Source of the DNA: Betaproteobacteria bacterium
GTDB taxonomy: Bacteria; Pseudomonadota; Gammaproteobacteria; Burkholderiales; Rhodocyclaceae
Assembly: GCA_009779265.1 (NCBI GenBank)
Contig: WREP01000028.1
Coordinates: forward strand, 1-33,223
DNA length: 33,223 bases
Reading direction: 5' to 3'
Each line of letters begins with the position of its first letter. The stretch's first letter is position 1. The notes beneath the pieces were generated by a model. It saw only the letters and a list, made by a program, of their open reading frames with translations. It did no database searches and was not told the DNA's origin. Below, piece after piece: positions 17,590 to 28,055 of this stretch. The position numbers were made by a program, and so were the translations under genes.

Positions 17590-18741
17590 TCAGATGAAAT
17601 CGTGTTGGGCCTCGCGCTCCGCCGCGGACAGTTCCTTGCGGCGGGCCTCGGACTTGAGCCTGGCATATTCGGCCAGCGACTCGCGCAGCAATTCGAGGCC
17701 GGCTCCCGAGCGCGCACTGAGGCGAACGCGCGTGATATTACCATACTCGTCGCGCTCGACGCCCGCCGCCGTCCCGGTCAGGTCGATCTTGTTCCACACC
17801 ACCAGTTGCCGCAGCGAGCCGGCGCCGATCTCGGCGAGCACCTTGTCCACCTCGGCCATCTGCTCGGCGCGGGCATGGTTGGCGCTATCGACGACATGCA
17901 AGAGGAGATCGGCATCGCTCGCCGCCTCCAGCGTCGCGTGGAAGGCATCGACCAGAGCGTGCGGCAAATCGCGGATGAAACCGACGGTATCCGAGAGCAC
18001 GATATTGCCGCCGTCGGCCACCCACAACTTGCGTGAAGTCGTGTCGAGCGTGGCGAACAACTGGTTGGCGGCATAGACGCCAGCATGGGTCAGGGCGTTG
18101 AAGAGCGTGGACTTGCCGGCATTGGTGTAGCCGACGATGGACACATTGAGCACGTCGCCGCGCATGCGCGCCTTCCTCTGCACGCCGCGCTGGCGCGTCA
18201 GGCGGGAAAGGCGCTCCTTGAGCAGCTTGACGCGGTTACCGAGCAGACGGCGGTCGGTTTCCAACTGCTTTTCGCCGGGGCCGCGCAGGCCGATACCGCC
18301 GCGCTGGCGCTCAAGGTGCGTCCAGCCGCGCACCAGGCGGGTAGACAAATGCTCCAACTGCGCCAGTTCGACTTGCAGCTTGCCCTCGGCGCTGGCGGCG
18401 CGCAGCGCGAAAATGTCGAGAATCAGGCTGGTGCGGTCGATCACCCGGCACTGGAGTTCGCGTTCCAGATTGCGCTGCTGGGCCGGCGACAGCTCATGGT
18501 TGAAAATGACCAGATCGGCATCGCCCGCTGCCAGCATGGCGGCGATTTCTTCCACCTTGCCCCGACCGGCGAAGCTCTTGGCGTCGGGCGCGTGGCGCCG
18601 GCCGCCGACCTCGGCGACGACAATACCGCCGGCCGATTCCGTGAGCAGGCGCAACTCCTCCAGCCGATCGGCCAGGTCGGACTGGCCGAAGTCGAGCTGA
18701 ACGATCACCGCGCGTTCACCGGCGGCAGGACGCTCCATCAT
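17590..18741 (-). CDS. hflX: Ribosome-associated GTPase HflX
   Basis: This 383-residue GTPase splits or rescues stalled 70S ribosomes, for example after heat shock. An N-terminal nucleotide-binding HflX domain (VIVQLDFGQSD, HAPDAKSFAGRGKVEEI, VIFNHELSPAQQRNLE) and a long helical linker (TRLVRGWTHLERQRGGIGLRGPGEKQLE, matching family sequence) precede the G domain. The G motifs are GYTNAGKST (G1), DTVGFIRDLPH (G3) and NKID (G4). The position directly after hfq is the conserved arrangement across Beta- and Gammaproteobacteria. The start is ATG 18741; the next codon is also ATG (18738). Confidence 0.96.
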   Translation of the reverse strand: MMERPAAGERAVIVQLDFGQSDLADRLEELRLLTESAGGIVVAEVGGRRHAPDAKSFAGRGKVEEIAAMLAAGDADLVIFNHELSPAQQRNLERELQCRVIDRTSLILDIFALRAASAEGKLQVELAQLEHLSTRLVRGWTHLERQRGGIGLRGPGEKQLETDRRLLGNRVKLLKERLSRLTRQRGVQRKARMRGDVLNVSIVGYTNAGKSTLFNALTHAGVYAANQLFATLDTTSRKLWVADGGNIVLSDTVGFIRDLPHALVDAFHATLEAASDADLLLHVVDSANHARAEQMAEVDKVLAEIGAGSLRQLVVWNKIDLTGTAAGVERDEYGNITRVRLSARSGAGLELLRESLAEYARLKSEARRKELSAAEREAQHDFI

Positions 18742-18793
18742 GATTCGGGAAGAAACCGCGGCCCGCGGCGACGGCGGGCCTCGTCAGCGGCGA

Positions 18794-19036
18794 CTATTGC
18801 TCGGTCGCCGGCTCGGACTGTTGCAGATTGACCGGACGGGCCGGCACGACCGTCGAAATGGCGTGCTTGTAGACCATCTGGGTCACCGTGTTTTTCAACA
18901 ACACGACATACTGATCGAAGGACTCGACCTGGCCCTGCAACTTGATGCCATTGACCAGATAGATCGAGACGGGGATGTGCTCGCGGCGCAAGGCGTTGAG
19001 GAAGGGGTCTTGTAGCAGTTGCCCTTTGTTGCTCAT
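18794..19036 (-). CDS. hfq: RNA chaperone Hfq
   Basis: This 80-residue Sm-like protein forms the hexameric ring that pairs small RNAs with mRNAs. The sequence is nearly canonical: [35 protein letters not shown], Sm1 through [11 protein letters not shown], and Sm2 with [14 protein letters not shown]. The C-terminal tail ([13 protein letters not shown]) is short, as usual in Betaproteobacteria. GGAG lies 8 nt before the ATG. It has 74 nt of AT-rich sequence upstream and 52 nt to hflX, so it probably has its own promoter as well as read-through from der. Confidence 0.98.
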   Translation of the reverse strand: MSNKGQLLQDPFLNALRREHIPVSIYLVNGIKLQGQVESFDQYVVLLKNTVTQMVYKHAISTVVPARPVNLQQSEPATEQ

Positions 19037-19110
19037 GGTGTGGACTCCATGTGTTTTTTATGAACTGATTAATGTACTCAAAATCGTCTGGGCTTGCCAA
19101 AGAATTTGGC
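19037..19110 (-). promoter_or_regulatory. der-hfq intergenic region: short hairpin and likely hfq promoter
   Basis: Directly after the der stop codon, a small hairpin GCCAAA/TTTGGC (19096-19110) may pause or weakly end transcription. The following stretch is unusually AT-rich for this genome; on the minus strand it contains TTGAGT followed about 15 nt later by TAAAAA, a plausible but non-consensus promoter for hfq. This is a positional inference. Confidence 0.35.
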
Positions 19111-20442
19111 TTATTTCCCGTCCTTGTCGGCGAAGGGATTCTTGCTGGTGACGAACTGGATGCGCAGCGGCGTGCCTTGCAGCTTGAAGGCTTCGCGGAA
19201 GGTGTGTTCGAGATAGCGGCGATAGCTGTCGCCGATCTGGTCCACCGCGTTGCCGTGGATGACGATGATCGGCGGGTTGGAGCCGCCCTGGTGGGCATAG
19301 CGTGGCTTGGGCCGGAACAGGCCGTGCTTGGGCGGCGCCTGTTTGGCGACGGCGTCGGCCAGCACGCGCGAGAGGCGCGGCGTCGAGAGCTTTTTCATGG
19401 CCGCCGCATAGGCCGCGTCCACGGCGCGGAAGAGCGCCTTCAGGCCGTTGTTTTCAAGCGCCGAAATGAAGTGGAAGGCGGCGAAGTCGAGGAATTTGAG
19501 CTTGCGTTGCAGGATTTGCCGGGTCTGCTCGCGGGCGTAGGCGTCGAGGCCGTCCCACTTGTTGACCGCGACCACCAGCGCCCGCCCGGACTGGACGATG
19601 AAATCGGCGATGTGGGCGTCCTGCTCGGAAACATCGGCCTGGGCGTCAACCATGAGGATGACGACATGGGCATCCTCGATGGCCTGCAAGGTCTTGATCA
19701 CCGAGAATTTCTCGATCGACTCGAAAACCTTGCCGCGCCGACGCATGCCGGCGGTGTCGATGAGCTTGTAGTGGCGCCCGTCGCGCTCGAAGTCGATGGC
19801 GATGGCATCGCGCGTGGTGCCCGGCGCATCGAAGGCGATCACCCGCTCTTCGCCGAGCAGGGTGTTGATGAGCGTGGATTTGCCAACATTGGGCCGGCCA
19901 GCGATGGCGACGCGCACCGCCGTCGCTGTTTCCTCGTCCGTTTCTGCCTCGGGAAAATCGGCCAGCGCCAAGTCGACCAGGCCGCGGACGCCCTCGCCGT
20001 GCGCCGCCGAAATGGCATTCGGCTCGCCCAGGCCGAGTTGGTGGAAATCGGCCTCGATGATGCCGCGATTCATGCCCTCGGCCTTGTTGACGGCGACAAA
20101 GACCGGCCGCCCGGCGCGCCGCAGCTTGTTGGCGATTTCCATATCGTGCGGGGTCAGGCCGGCGCGGCCATCGACCACGAAAATGACGGCGTCGGCTTCG
20201 GCGATGGCCTGCTCGGTCTGCCGCGCCATTTCGCGCAGGATGCCGTCCTTGACCAGCGGCTCGAAACCGCCGGTGTCGACAACCAGATGGGGCTTATCGC
20301 CGAGCCGGCCGTGGCCGTAGTGACGGTCGCGGGTCAGCCCCGGCTGATCGGCGACGATGGCGTCGCGCGAGCGGGTCAGCCGGTTGAAGAGGGTCGATTT
20401 GCCGACATTGGGCCGGCCGACCAGAACGAGGGTCGGTTTCAC
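19111..20442 (-). CDS. der: Ribosome biogenesis GTPase Der (EngA)
   Basis: This 443-residue protein carries two tandem G domains and a C-terminal KH-like domain, the unique layout of Der, which is needed for 50S subunit maturation. Domain 1 has [20 protein letters not shown] and NKAEG. Domain 2 has [21 protein letters not shown] and NKWD. The C terminus ([11 protein letters not shown]) fits the KH-like end. The start is taken as GTG 20442-20440, whose GTGA overlaps the bamB stop by four bases. Reading further upstream in the same frame, to 21081, would run antiparallel in content to bamB and has no family similarity. Confidence 0.97.
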   Translation of the reverse strand: MKPTLVLVGRPNVGKSTLFNRLTRSRDAIVADQPGLTRDRHYGHGRLGDKPHLVVDTGGFEPLVKDGILREMARQTEQAIAEADAVIFVVDGRAGLTPHDMEIANKLRRAGRPVFVAVNKAEGMNRGIIEADFHQLGLGEPNAISAAHGEGVRGLVDLALADFPEAETDEETATAVRVAIAGRPNVGKSTLINTLLGEERVIAFDAPGTTRDAIAIDFERDGRHYKLIDTAGMRRRGKVFESIEKFSVIKTLQAIEDAHVVILMVDAQADVSEQDAHIADFIVQSGRALVVAVNKWDGLDAYAREQTRQILQRKLKFLDFAAFHFISALENNGLKALFRAVDAAYAAAMKKLSTPRLSRVLADAVAKQAPPKHGLFRPKPRYAHQGGSNPPIIVIHGNAVDQIGDSYRRYLEHTFREAFKLQGTPLRIQFVTSKNPFADKDGK

Positions 20443-21599
20443 TGTGCCTCGAAAGCTCTGATGTCGCCATCGGCGGTCTGTACCAGGAAGCCGCCGCCAA
20501 AGGGCAGGAGGGCGCCGTTGCGCACTGGCGAGCCGTCGGTCTTGACGCGGGCGGCGAAGCTGCCGTCCTCGCGCGTCAGGAAATGCACGATGCCCTCGCT
20601 GTCGGCCACGGCCAGCAGGCCACGGCGCACCGCCGGACGGGAAACGCCGCGCTTGAGCAGTTTGTCCTGCTTCCACAGGCTGCTGCCGCTCAGGCGGTCG
20701 AGGGCGTGCACCGCGCCCTGGTCGTCGGTGACGAACAGGTAGCGGCCATCGAGCGCCAAGCCGTTGGCCGACGACAGATCGCGCGACCAGACCAGCGCCC
20801 CGCCCTGCCCCATGTCGAAGCAGGCGATCTTGCCCTGGAAGGCGACGGCGCAAATCTGCCGGCCATCGACGGCGGGCGGCGCGACGACATCGGCGACGCG
20901 GTCGAGTTCGGTCGCTCCCTTGGGCTGGGCGACCGTGCCTTCCCAGAGCTGGGCGCCGTTTTGCAGTGCCAGGGCAACCAGCTTCCCGCCGGGGAAGCCA
21001 ACGAAAAGGTAACGGTCGGCAAATACCGGCGAGCCGGCGCCACGAACCGCCAAGGTCGGCGTCGGCCGCTGATAGACCCACTTGCGCTCGCCGTCGATGG
21101 CATCGAACAGGAAGACGCGGTTGTCGCCGCTGCGCACGGCGACGCCATCGTCACCGACCACCGGTGCGGCCAGCACTTCGCTGCTGGCCTTGGCCTGCCA
21201 CAGCGGCTTGCCATCGGCGGCGGCAAAGGCCAGCACGTCGCCCTTTTCCGTGCCGACGACGACCAGGCGGTTGTTGGCGCCGACGCCGGCGGACAGTTTC
21301 TGGCCAGCGTCGATCTTCCACACCGTCTGGCCGTTCTCGATGCGACTGACTGAGCCTTTGCGCCCGGCGACGAAGACCACGTCGTCGACCACTGCCGGCG
21401 TGAAGCTGTAATTCTCGGCCTTGCCGATGCTGGCCGACCACAGGCTCCTGACCTCGGCGCTCGTCTTGATCTCGGTCAGCTTGGTCATCTTGGGAGCGGA
21501 ACTGGAAAAGGGATTGAGCGCGTCCAGGGTGGAGCAGCCGCCGAGCAACAAGCCGGCGGCAAGGAGCGGAAGGTAGCGGAGCATCGGGCGGGCGCTCAT
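20439..21599 (-). CDS. bamB: Outer-membrane protein assembly factor BamB (lipoprotein)
   Basis: This 386-residue periplasmic lipoprotein belongs to the BAM complex that inserts beta-barrel proteins. The signal peptide ends in LLGGC (Cys22). The rest is an eight-bladed propeller of PQQ-type repeats, seen as recurring motifs such as [55 protein letters not shown] and [17 protein letters not shown]. Position between yfgM and der is conserved. It overlaps yfgM by one base and der by four. Confidence 0.97.
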   Translation of the reverse strand: MSARPMLRYLPLLAAGLLLGGCSTLDALNPFSSSAPKMTKLTEIKTSAEVRSLWSASIGKAENYSFTPAVVDDVVFVAGRKGSVSRIENGQTVWKIDAGQKLSAGVGANNRLVVVGTEKGDVLAFAAADGKPLWQAKASSEVLAAPVVGDDGVAVRSGDNRVFLFDAIDGERKWVYQRPTPTLAVRGAGSPVFADRYLFVGFPGGKLVALALQNGAQLWEGTVAQPKGATELDRVADVVAPPAVDGRQICAVAFQGKIACFDMGQGGALVWSRDLSSANGLALDGRYLFVTDDQGAVHALDRLSGSSLWKQDKLLKRGVSRPAVRRGLLAVADSEGIVHFLTREDGSFAARVKTDGSPVRNGALLPFGGGFLVQTADGDIRAFEAQ

Positions 21600-22231
21600 C
21601 AGGCGGCCTCGCCCAGGCTGTCGATCTTCTGTTGCAGCAATTCGTGGCCGAGGCTGGCCTCCATCTGGTCGAGGGCGGCGCGGTAGGCGGCGCGCGCTTC
21701 CTCTTTCTTGCCCTGGGCGAACAGCACGTCGCCGCGCAATTCCTGGAAGCGGCCGGCAAAGGCCGGCGCCGGTGCGATGTCGAGTTGCTTGATGGCCGCG
21801 TCGTACTCCTTTTCGTCGAGCAGCACGGCGGCGAGGCGGTAACGGGCGAGGTCGCGCACTTCGTCGCGGCCATTTTCCGCCGCCCAGGTCAACTGCATGC
21901 GGGCCGTTTTCAGGTCGCCAGCGGCGAAGGACTGGCGGGCGGCCAAGAGGGCGCCGAACGGCGCATAGCTGGTGCCGGCGTATTTATCCGCCAGTTCGCC
22001 CGCCATCGCCTTGATCTTCTGGGCGTCGCCGACGGCAACCGCCTCTTCGAGCGCGGCAAAGACCGCCGAAGCCTCTGCCGCCTGCTTGTTCTGATACCAG
22101 TTCCAGCCCTGCCAACTGGCCATGCTGAACGCCGCCGCCGCCAACAGGCCGGTCACGAGATTGCCGTACATCTTCCACCAGGTTTTCAACTGGTCGATCT
22201 GTTCCTGTTCTTCGAGATCGTAATGCGCCAT
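21599..22231 (-). CDS. YfgM-like periplasmic chaperone/translocon-associated TPR protein
   Basis: This 210-residue protein begins with the family signature YDLEEQEQIDQLKTWWKMYGN, then one membrane anchor (about 22-42). A periplasmic TPR-like domain of helical pairs follows (AEASAVFAALEEAV, DLARYRLAAVLLDEKEYDAAIKQLD, FQELRGDVLFAQGKKEEARAAYRAAL). In E. coli YfgM binds SecYEG and PpiD and helps secreted proteins past the translocon. The hisS-yfgM-bamB-der order is the same as in E. coli. It starts two nt after hisS ends. Confidence 0.92.
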   Translation of the reverse strand: MAHYDLEEQEQIDQLKTWWKMYGNLVTGLLAAAAFSMASWQGWNWYQNKQAAEASAVFAALEEAVAVGDAQKIKAMAGELADKYAGTSYAPFGALLAARQSFAAGDLKTARMQLTWAAENGRDEVRDLARYRLAAVLLDEKEYDAAIKQLDIAPAPAFAGRFQELRGDVLFAQGKKEEARAAYRAALDQMEASLGHELLQQKIDSLGEAA

Positions 22232-22233
22232 GT

Positions 22234-23523
22234 TTATTCCTCGTCGTCCGAATCAATTAAATGCCCGATGATGGCCTCCGCCAGATCATCGACTTTCAGT
22301 TGCCGCTGGGCGCTGCCCTCTTGGCGTAGATTTTTCAGTTGCGCCGCGCCGCTCGCCGCCTCGTCGTCGCCGATGATGACGGCAAAGGCCGCGCCGCTGG
22401 CGTCGGCCTTTTTCAGCTGCGACTTGAAGGCGCCGCCGCCGCAGTGCAGCAGTACATCCAGCCCTTGGTCGCGCAGCCCCTCGGCAACGCGGAAGGCGTG
22501 CCGCGCGGCGGCCTCGCCCTGATGCGCGAGATAGACGTCGGGCGCGGGCGGCGCTGGTTCGCCGCCGGCTTCGCGGATAAGCGCGATCAGGCGTTCGACG
22601 CCCAGGGCAAAGCCGCAGGCCGGCGTCGGCTTGCCGCCCAGTTGTTCGACCAGACCGTCGTAACGACCGCCGGCACAGACCGTGCCCTGGGCGCCGAGTT
22701 TGTCGGTAACCCATTCAAAAACGGTCAGGTTGTAGTAATCGAGGCCGCGCACCAGACGCGGGTTGATGGTAAAGGGAATTCCGGCGTCGCGCAGCAGACG
22801 CTGGACGCCTTCGAAATGGGCCAGCGACTCGGCGCCGAGATGGTCGATCAGGCGCGGCGCGGCGGCGCACAATGCCTGCATCGCCGGATTCTTGCTGTCG
22901 AGAATGCGCAGCGGGTTGGTGGCGAGGCGGCGGCGGGAGTCCTCGTCCAGTTGGTCGCCGTGCTGCTCGAAATAAGCGACCAGCGCTTCCCGGTGCCGCG
23001 CCCGCTCCTCCGGCTGGCCGAGGCTGTTGAGTTGCAATTCGATGCCGTCGAGGCCGAGATCGGCCCACAGCCGGGCGCCCATGAGGATCAGCTCGGCGTC
23101 GATATCCGGGCCGGCGAAGCCGAAGGCTTCGACGCCGACCTGATGAAACTGCCGGTACCGCCCTTTTTGCGGCCGCTCGTGGCGGAACATCGGGCCGATG
23201 TAATAAAGGCGCTGCGTCTGCCGCGCCGCCAGATTGTGCTCGATCAGCGCCCGCACGCAGCCGGCCGTGCCTTCCGGGCGCAGGGTCAGCGCCTCGCCGT
23301 TGAGGCTGTCGATGAAGGAATACATTTCCTTCTCGACGATGTCGGTGACTTCGCCGATGGCGCGCTTGAAGAGCGGCGTCGGCTCGACGACGGGCAGGCG
23401 GATGGGGCGGTAACCGTAAGCCTTCAGGCAGCCGCGCACGGCTTCCTCGAACAGTTCCCAAAAAGCGGCCTCGGCGGGCAGGATGTCGTTCATCCCGCGC
23501 ACGGCCTGTAAAGCTTGACTCAT
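22234..23523 (-). CDS. hisS: Histidyl-tRNA synthetase
   Basis: This 429-residue class II aminoacyl-tRNA synthetase charges tRNA-His. It opens [18 protein letters not shown] and has the class II motif 2 region ([23 protein letters not shown]), the HisRS signatures [17 protein letters not shown] and [14 protein letters not shown], and a C-terminal anticodon-binding domain ([12 protein letters not shown] onward). The ATG at 23523 overlaps the ispG stop by four bases. The frame is open further upstream to 23850 within ispG, but only sequence from 23523 is HisRS-like. Confidence 0.97.
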   Translation of the reverse strand: MSQALQAVRGMNDILPAEAAFWELFEEAVRGCLKAYGYRPIRLPVVEPTPLFKRAIGEVTDIVEKEMYSFIDSLNGEALTLRPEGTAGCVRALIEHNLAARQTQRLYYIGPMFRHERPQKGRYRQFHQVGVEAFGFAGPDIDAELILMGARLWADLGLDGIELQLNSLGQPEERARHREALVAYFEQHGDQLDEDSRRRLATNPLRILDSKNPAMQALCAAAPRLIDHLGAESLAHFEGVQRLLRDAGIPFTINPRLVRGLDYYNLTVFEWVTDKLGAQGTVCAGGRYDGLVEQLGGKPTPACGFALGVERLIALIREAGGEPAPPAPDVYLAHQGEAAARHAFRVAEGLRDQGLDVLLHCGGGAFKSQLKKADASGAAFAVIIGDDEAASGAAQLKNLRQEGSAQRQLKVDDLAEAIIGHLIDSDDEE

Positions 23524-24749
23524 GCTTGGATCTTTTTCTTGTAAGTGCGCCGGACGTAGCGCTCGATGATGTCCTTGAATTCGCTGGCGATGTTGTCGCC
23601 CTTCAGCGTCACCGTCTTGACGCCATCCTCGAATACCGGCGCCGACGGCGCTTCGCCGGTGCCCGGCAGGGAGATGCCGATATTGGCGTGCTTCGACTCG
23701 CCGGGGCCATTGACGATACAGCCCATGACGGCCAGCGTCATGTTCTCGACGCCGTCGTGGTAGAGCTTCCATTCCGCCATACGGGCGCGGACGAAATCCT
23801 GCACCTCGCCGGCCAGTTCCTGGAAAAAGCTGCTGCTCGTCCGGCCGCACCCGGGGCAGGCCGTGACCATCGGCGTGAAGGCGCGCAGGCCCATGGTTTG
23901 CAGGATTTCCTGGGCGACGATGACTTCCTGGGCGCGCGAGCCGTTCGGCTCCGGCGTCAGCGAGACGCGGATGGTGTCGCCGATGCCTTCCTGCAAGAGC
24001 ACGGCCAGCGCCGCCGTCGAGGCAACGATGCCCTTGGAGCCCATGCCGGCCTCGGTCAGGCCAAGGTGCAGCGCGTAGTCGGAAGAACGCGCCAAGTCAC
24101 GGTAGATGGCGATCAAATCCTGCACGCTGGAAACCTTGCAGGAAAGGATGATCTTTTCCCCGGCCAGACCCAGTTGCTCGGCCCGGGCCGCCGATTCGAG
24201 CGCCGAAGCGACCATGGCGCGGCGCATCAGGCAGGTCGCGTCAAGCGGCTCGGCGCGGCGGCTGTTCTCGTCCATGAGGCGGGCCAACAGATCGGGATCG
24301 AGGCTGCCCCAATTGACGCCGATGCGCACCGGCTTGCCGTAGCGGCAAGCCAGTTCGATCAGTTGCGCGAACTGTTCGTCCTTTTTCTGGCCAAAGCCGA
24401 CATTGCCGGGATTGATCCGGTACTTGGCCAGCGCCTCGGCGCAGGCCGGCGCGTCGCTCAACAGGCGATGGCCGTTGTAATGGAAATCGCCGATCAGCGG
24501 CACGTCGCAATTCATGCGGTCGAGGTGTTCGCGGATTTTCGGCACGGCGGCGGCGGCTTCCGGCGAATTGACGGTGACGCGCACCAGTTCCGAACCGGCG
24601 CGAGCCAGTTCGGCACACTGCATGGCGGTGGCGAGAACATCGGCGGTATCGGTATTGGTCATCGACTGGATGACCACCGGCGCGTCGCCGCCGAGCCGCA
24701 CATGGGCGATGGCGGTGGCGCGGGTCGGGCGCTTGCCGGCGGCACTCAT
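23520..24749 (-). CDS. ispG: 4-hydroxy-3-methylbut-2-enyl diphosphate synthase (flavodoxin), IspG
   Basis: This 409-residue enzyme of the MEP isoprenoid pathway reduces MEcPP to HMBPP using a 4Fe-4S cluster. The three cluster cysteines are Cys298 and Cys301 (TACPGCGRT) and Cys344 ([11 protein letters not shown]); the following Glu351 is the likely fourth ligand. The N-terminal TIM barrel has [11 protein letters not shown] and [11 protein letters not shown]. This is the two-domain bacterial form. The stop overlaps the hisS start; the start at 24749 is 8 nt after rodZ ends. The rodZ-ispG-hisS order is conserved in Proteobacteria. Confidence 0.97.
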   Translation of the reverse strand: MSAAGKRPTRATAIAHVRLGGDAPVVIQSMTNTDTADVLATAMQCAELARAGSELVRVTVNSPEAAAAVPKIREHLDRMNCDVPLIGDFHYNGHRLLSDAPACAEALAKYRINPGNVGFGQKKDEQFAQLIELACRYGKPVRIGVNWGSLDPDLLARLMDENSRRAEPLDATCLMRRAMVASALESAARAEQLGLAGEKIILSCKVSSVQDLIAIYRDLARSSDYALHLGLTEAGMGSKGIVASTAALAVLLQEGIGDTIRVSLTPEPNGSRAQEVIVAQEILQTMGLRAFTPMVTACPGCGRTSSSFFQELAGEVQDFVRARMAEWKLYHDGVENMTLAVMGCIVNGPGESKHANIGISLPGTGEAPSAPVFEDGVKTVTLKGDNIASEFKDIIERYVRRTYKKKIQA

Positions 24750-24757
24750 GGCGGGGC

Positions 24758-25636
24758 TTACTCCAAAACCAGACGGGCGACGACGCCACGGGTATGGGGC
24801 GCCAGATCCACGCTCTTGCCTCGCCAGCTCAGGCGCACGCCCGGCGCGTAGCCGATCACCAGCGACAGGGGCGCGGGGCCGCCCAGGGCTTGCTCGCTAC
24901 CGGCGGGCATGTGCTGGGAAAAGACCAGATTGTCGGCGCGGTCGCGCACTTCGACCCACGACTCCTGGCTCACGGTCAGACGCAAAAGCACGGTCGCCGC
25001 CGTAGCGGGGGTACTCGGCGCGCTCGCCGACGTGGCGGCCGGCACTTCTGCCGGCGCAGCGGCATCCGGCTCCGGCACGGTTTCTTCCGCCACGGGCGAC
25101 GGCACGATCCGCGGCTCCGACGGAAATGCCACCTCGACCGGCGCTTCCTGGCGGCTCAGCGAATTGAGCAAATTCTGGGCGCTTTCGCGCAGGGCCGACA
25201 GATCGCCGGGCAGCAGAAAATAAGCCAGCGCCGCCAGCAGTAGCAACAGCCCGCCAGCCGCCACGACCAGACGGTCGCGCCGCGCCGCGCTGCTGGCCTG
25301 CGGCAGTTCCCTGCCGCGCGGCGCGGGGGGCAGCGCCAGCGTCGCCGGCTTGTCCAGCACGGCGTCGAGACCGGCCATCAGCGGCGCGCCGTCGAGACCA
25401 AGCAGGCGGGCGTAATTGCGCACGAAGCCGCGAACGAAGGTCGGCCCCGGCAAGGCCTGCCAGTTGCCGTTTTCCAGCGCCTCAACCTGACGCGATCCGA
25501 GTTTCAGCGCCTGCGCCACATCGCCGATACTCAAGCCGCGCCCCTGACGGACAGCAGCCAGTTGCTCGCCGACCGTCGGCGGGGGCGGCGCGGCGGCCTC
25601 CTCGGCGACCGGTAGGCTGGTTTCCGCTTCGCTCAT
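24758..25636 (-). CDS. rodZ: RodZ-like cytoskeletal/cell-shape protein
   Basis: This 292-residue bitopic protein has a cytoplasmic helix-turn-helix domain (about 21-85, [26 protein letters not shown] through [16 protein letters not shown]). A basic, proline-containing linker is followed by one transmembrane segment (about 122-143), a periplasmic Ala/Pro-rich stretch and a C-terminal DUF4115 beta-domain (about 210-292). RodZ links MreB filaments to the elongasome. The ATG at 25636 overlaps the pilW stop by four bases; the frame is open back to 26059, but that part lies within pilW. Confidence 0.9.
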   Translation of the reverse strand: MSEAETSLPVAEEAAAPPPPTVGEQLAAVRQGRGLSIGDVAQALKLGSRQVEALENGNWQALPGPTFVRGFVRNYARLLGLDGAPLMAGLDAVLDKPATLALPPAPRGRELPQASSAARRDRLVVAAGGLLLLLAALAYFLLPGDLSALRESAQNLLNSLSRQEAPVEVAFPSEPRIVPSPVAEETVPEPDAAAPAEVPAATSASAPSTPATAATVLLRLTVSQESWVEVRDRADNLVFSQHMPAGSEQALGGPAPLSLVIGYAPGVRLSWRGKSVDLAPHTRGVVARLVLE

Positions 25637-26397
25637 TCGAAATTGCCCTTGAGGAATTCCTGATATTCCGGCGAGGTCGGGTAACGGCCGCGCAACTGCG
25701 CGGCAAAGCCGCTCTCGGCCGCCCTGTTGCCCTGCTTGCGTTCGAGCCGGATGGCCAGCCACAGCGCCTCGGGCGTCGGCGAGGCCATCTGCTTCAGGAC
25801 TTCGTTCAGATAGACGCGCGATTCGTCGAGATTGCCGCGCAGATAGAAAAGCCGGGCCAGTTGCAGGCGGGCGTTGAGGCCGCCGTCGTGCGACAGTTGC
25901 AAGGCTTGCAGGAGGTAATGCTGGGCGCCGTCCAGATCGCCGGATTTCAGGGCACAGGTGCCGGCATTGGCGTAGGCGACCTCCGGCGTCTCGTAGAGCG
26001 GGCTTTTCAGGGCATTGAGGAAATAGGTGATGGACTGGCGGGCCTTGCCGGTATCGCACAGGAACCAGCCATAATTGTTATTCACCTCGGGATCGTCGGG
26101 CGCAAGTTTCAGCGCGCGCTGGAAATCCTCCTCGGCCTTGTCGTATTCCTTGAGCGCGCCATACACCAAGCCGCGCACGCTGTAGGCCGGATGAAAACCG
26201 GACTCGGCCTTGAGCGCGGTCGCCAGATGGTCGAGCGCGGCCGCCGGATTGCCCGCCTGAAAGTAGGCGGCGCCCAGTTCGGTATGAATTTTCGCCCGAC
26301 TGCGCGAGTCGCCGTAATCCTGCGCCGACACCGCAAGCGCGCCAAGCGCCGCGCCCAACATGACGGCCAGGCGGCCCAGTTTCATCCACACTTTCAT
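25633..26397 (-). CDS. pilW: Type IV pilus biogenesis/stability protein PilW (PilF), TPR protein
   Basis: This 254-residue secreted protein has at least five TPR-like units starting at about residue 35 (AKIHTELGAAYFQAGNPAAALDHLATAL, HPAYSVRGLVYGALKEYDKAEEDFQRAL, VNNNYGWFLCDTGKARQSITYFLNAL and so on). The segment NNNYGWFLCDTGK is typical of PilF/PilW, the pilotin that brings secretin PilQ to the outer membrane. The place between rlmN and rodZ is conserved. It is odd that the N-terminal signal peptide (ending about AVSA-QDYG) has no lipobox cysteine, although PilF/PilW proteins are usually lipoproteins. Confidence 0.9.
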   Translation of the reverse strand: MKVWMKLGRLAVMLGAALGALAVSAQDYGDSRSRAKIHTELGAAYFQAGNPAAALDHLATALKAESGFHPAYSVRGLVYGALKEYDKAEEDFQRALKLAPDDPEVNNNYGWFLCDTGKARQSITYFLNALKSPLYETPEVAYANAGTCALKSGDLDGAQHYLLQALQLSHDGGLNARLQLARLFYLRGNLDESRVYLNEVLKQMASPTPEALWLAIRLERKQGNRAAESGFAAQLRGRYPTSPEYQEFLKGNFE

Positions 26398-26399
26398 AC

Positions 26400-27488
26400 C
26401 TATGCCACCTCCTCGAACAGAATCGTCTTGTTAGCCGTCCGCCGCGTCCGGTCCCGCACCTGACCGGCCAGTTGGCCGCAGGCGGCGGCGATGTCGTCAC
26501 CGCGCGTCTTGCGCGTCGTGGTGACGATGCCGGCCTGCATCAGGATATCGGCGAAGCGGCGCACCCGCTCTCCGGGCGAACGCCGGTAGGGCGAGCCTGG
26601 GAAGGGATTGAAGGGTATCAGGTTGAACTTGCAGGGTAGCGTCCCGACCAGCGCCCGCAATTGGCGGGCCTGGGCATCGCTGTCGTTGACGCCGTCGAGC
26701 ATGACGTATTCGAAGGTGACGAAATCGCGCGGCGCTTTTTCCAGATAGCGCCGACAGGCGGCCATCAGTTCGGCCAGCGGATATTTCCGGTTGATCGGCA
26801 CCAGTTCGTCGCGCAGGCGGTCGTCGGGGGCGTGCAGCGACACCGCCAGGGCCACCGGGCATTCGTCGCGCAGGCGATCCATGAGCGGCACCAGACCGGA
26901 GGTCGACAGCGTGACCCGGCGGCGCGACAGGCCGTAAGCGTTGTCGTCGAGCATCAGTTTCATGGCGGCGACGGCGTTGTCGAAATTGGCCAACGGCTCG
27001 CCCATGCCCATCAGCACGACATTGGAAACGGCCCGCTCGTCGCCATGCGTGACGCCGAGCGCCTGATTGACCTGCCACAACTGGCCGATGATCTCGGCGA
27101 CACCCAGATTGCGGTTGAAGCCCTGCTTGCCGGTCGAACAGAAGGCGCAATCGAGGGCGCAGCCGGCCTGGGTGGAAACGCACAGCGTGCCGCGGTCGTC
27201 CTCGGGAATGAACACCGTTTCGACGGCATTGCCATTGCCGACGTCGATCAGGAACTTGCGCGTGCCGTCGTCCGACAGGCTGTCGGAGACGATCGCTGGC
27301 GGTTGCACGACCGCCAGCGCCTTGAGCTTGTCGCGCAGGCTCTTGGCGATGTCGGTCATGGCGTCGAAATCGGCGACGCCAGCGCGATGCATCCAGCGCA
27401 GCACCTGGCGGGCGCGGAAGGGCTTTTCGCCCTGCGCGGCGAACCAGGCGGTCAGGCCGCCGGCATCGAGATCGAGAAGATTTTGCAT
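26400..27488 (-). CDS. rlmN: Dual-specificity RNA methyltransferase RlmN
   Basis: This 362-residue radical-SAM enzyme methylates C2 of A2503 in 23S rRNA and A37 of some tRNAs. The cluster motif CxxxCxxC is Cys110, Cys114 and Cys117 ([18 protein letters not shown]). The later catalytic cysteine is in the C-terminal [10 protein letters not shown]. Other family segments are [32 protein letters not shown] and [14 protein letters not shown]. The ATG at 27488 gives the canonical start MQNLLDLD; an upstream start at 27536 would almost reach ndk. It lies 56 nt after ndk and two nt before pilW. Confidence 0.97.
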   Translation of the reverse strand: MQNLLDLDAGGLTAWFAAQGEKPFRARQVLRWMHRAGVADFDAMTDIAKSLRDKLKALAVVQPPAIVSDSLSDDGTRKFLIDVGNGNAVETVFIPEDDRGTLCVSTQAGCALDCAFCSTGKQGFNRNLGVAEIIGQLWQVNQALGVTHGDERAVSNVVLMGMGEPLANFDNAVAAMKLMLDDNAYGLSRRRVTLSTSGLVPLMDRLRDECPVALAVSLHAPDDRLRDELVPINRKYPLAELMAACRRYLEKAPRDFVTFEYVMLDGVNDSDAQARQLRALVGTLPCKFNLIPFNPFPGSPYRRSPGERVRRFADILMQAGIVTTTRKTRGDDIAAACGQLAGQVRDRTRRTANKTILFEEVA

Positions 27489-27544
27489 CGAAACCCGGAG
27501 CGGGAGCAGGCTTTCGGCCAGCCGCCCGCTCCGCATGGCCGCGT

Positions 27545-27973
27545 TCAGCGGCCGGCGTAAACGTTCATGCCGGGGAAGAAGAAGGCGACTTCCACGGCGG
27601 CGGTTTCGGCGGCATCGGAGCCATGCACGGCATTGGCGTCGATCGACTCGGCGAAATCGGCGCGGATGGTGCCCTTGTCGGCCTTCTTCGGGTCGGTGGC
27701 GCCCATCAGGTCACGGTTCTTGGCGATGGCGCTTTCGCCTTCCAGCACCTGGATCATCACCGGGCCGGAGATCATGAAGGCCACCAAATCCTTGAAGAAG
27801 GGGCGCTCCCTATGCACGGCATAGAACTGCCCCGCTTCCTGCTCGGACAGCCAGGCCATGCGGGCGGCGACGACCTTCAGGCCGGCGCCCTCGAAACGGG
27901 CGTAAATCTGGCCGATGACGTTCTTGGCGACGGCGTCGGGTTTGATGATGGACAGGGTGCGTTCGATAGCCAT
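27545..27973 (-). CDS. ndk: Nucleoside diphosphate kinase
   Basis: This 142-residue enzyme transfers gamma-phosphate between NTPs and NDPs. The sequence is canonical: [15 protein letters not shown] at the start, and the active-site signature NAVHGSDA with phosphohistidine His117. GGAG lies about 9 nt before the ATG. It is the first gene of the long minus-strand block. Upstream, the minus strand contains an AT-rich GGGTAAAATAATC near 28010-28024, which may hold the -10 element of the block promoter. Confidence 0.98.
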   Translation of the reverse strand: MAIERTLSIIKPDAVAKNVIGQIYARFEGAGLKVVAARMAWLSEQEAGQFYAVHRERPFFKDLVAFMISGPVMIQVLEGESAIAKNRDLMGATDPKKADKGTIRADFAESIDANAVHGSDAAETAAVEVAFFFPGMNVYAGR

Positions 27974-28055
27974 TCTGATTACTCCATAAAAAGCAGGGCT
28001 TTGGAAAACAGATTATTTTACCCGATTCGCCGCCACAGCGCCGCCGGGGCCGCGC

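Noticed and set aside
20443-21081. Upstream extension of der to give a 656-residue protein
   Set aside because: The extra residues are low-complexity out-of-frame reading of bamB. The GTG at 20442 overlaps the bamB stop and begins the canonical Der sequence.
23524-23850. Upstream extension of hisS
   Set aside because: The extension lies in ispG in another frame and has no HisRS similarity; the ATG at 23523 overlaps the ispG stop and fits the family start.
25637-26059. Upstream extension of rodZ
   Set aside because: It is an out-of-frame reading of pilW; the conserved HTH protein starts at 25636.
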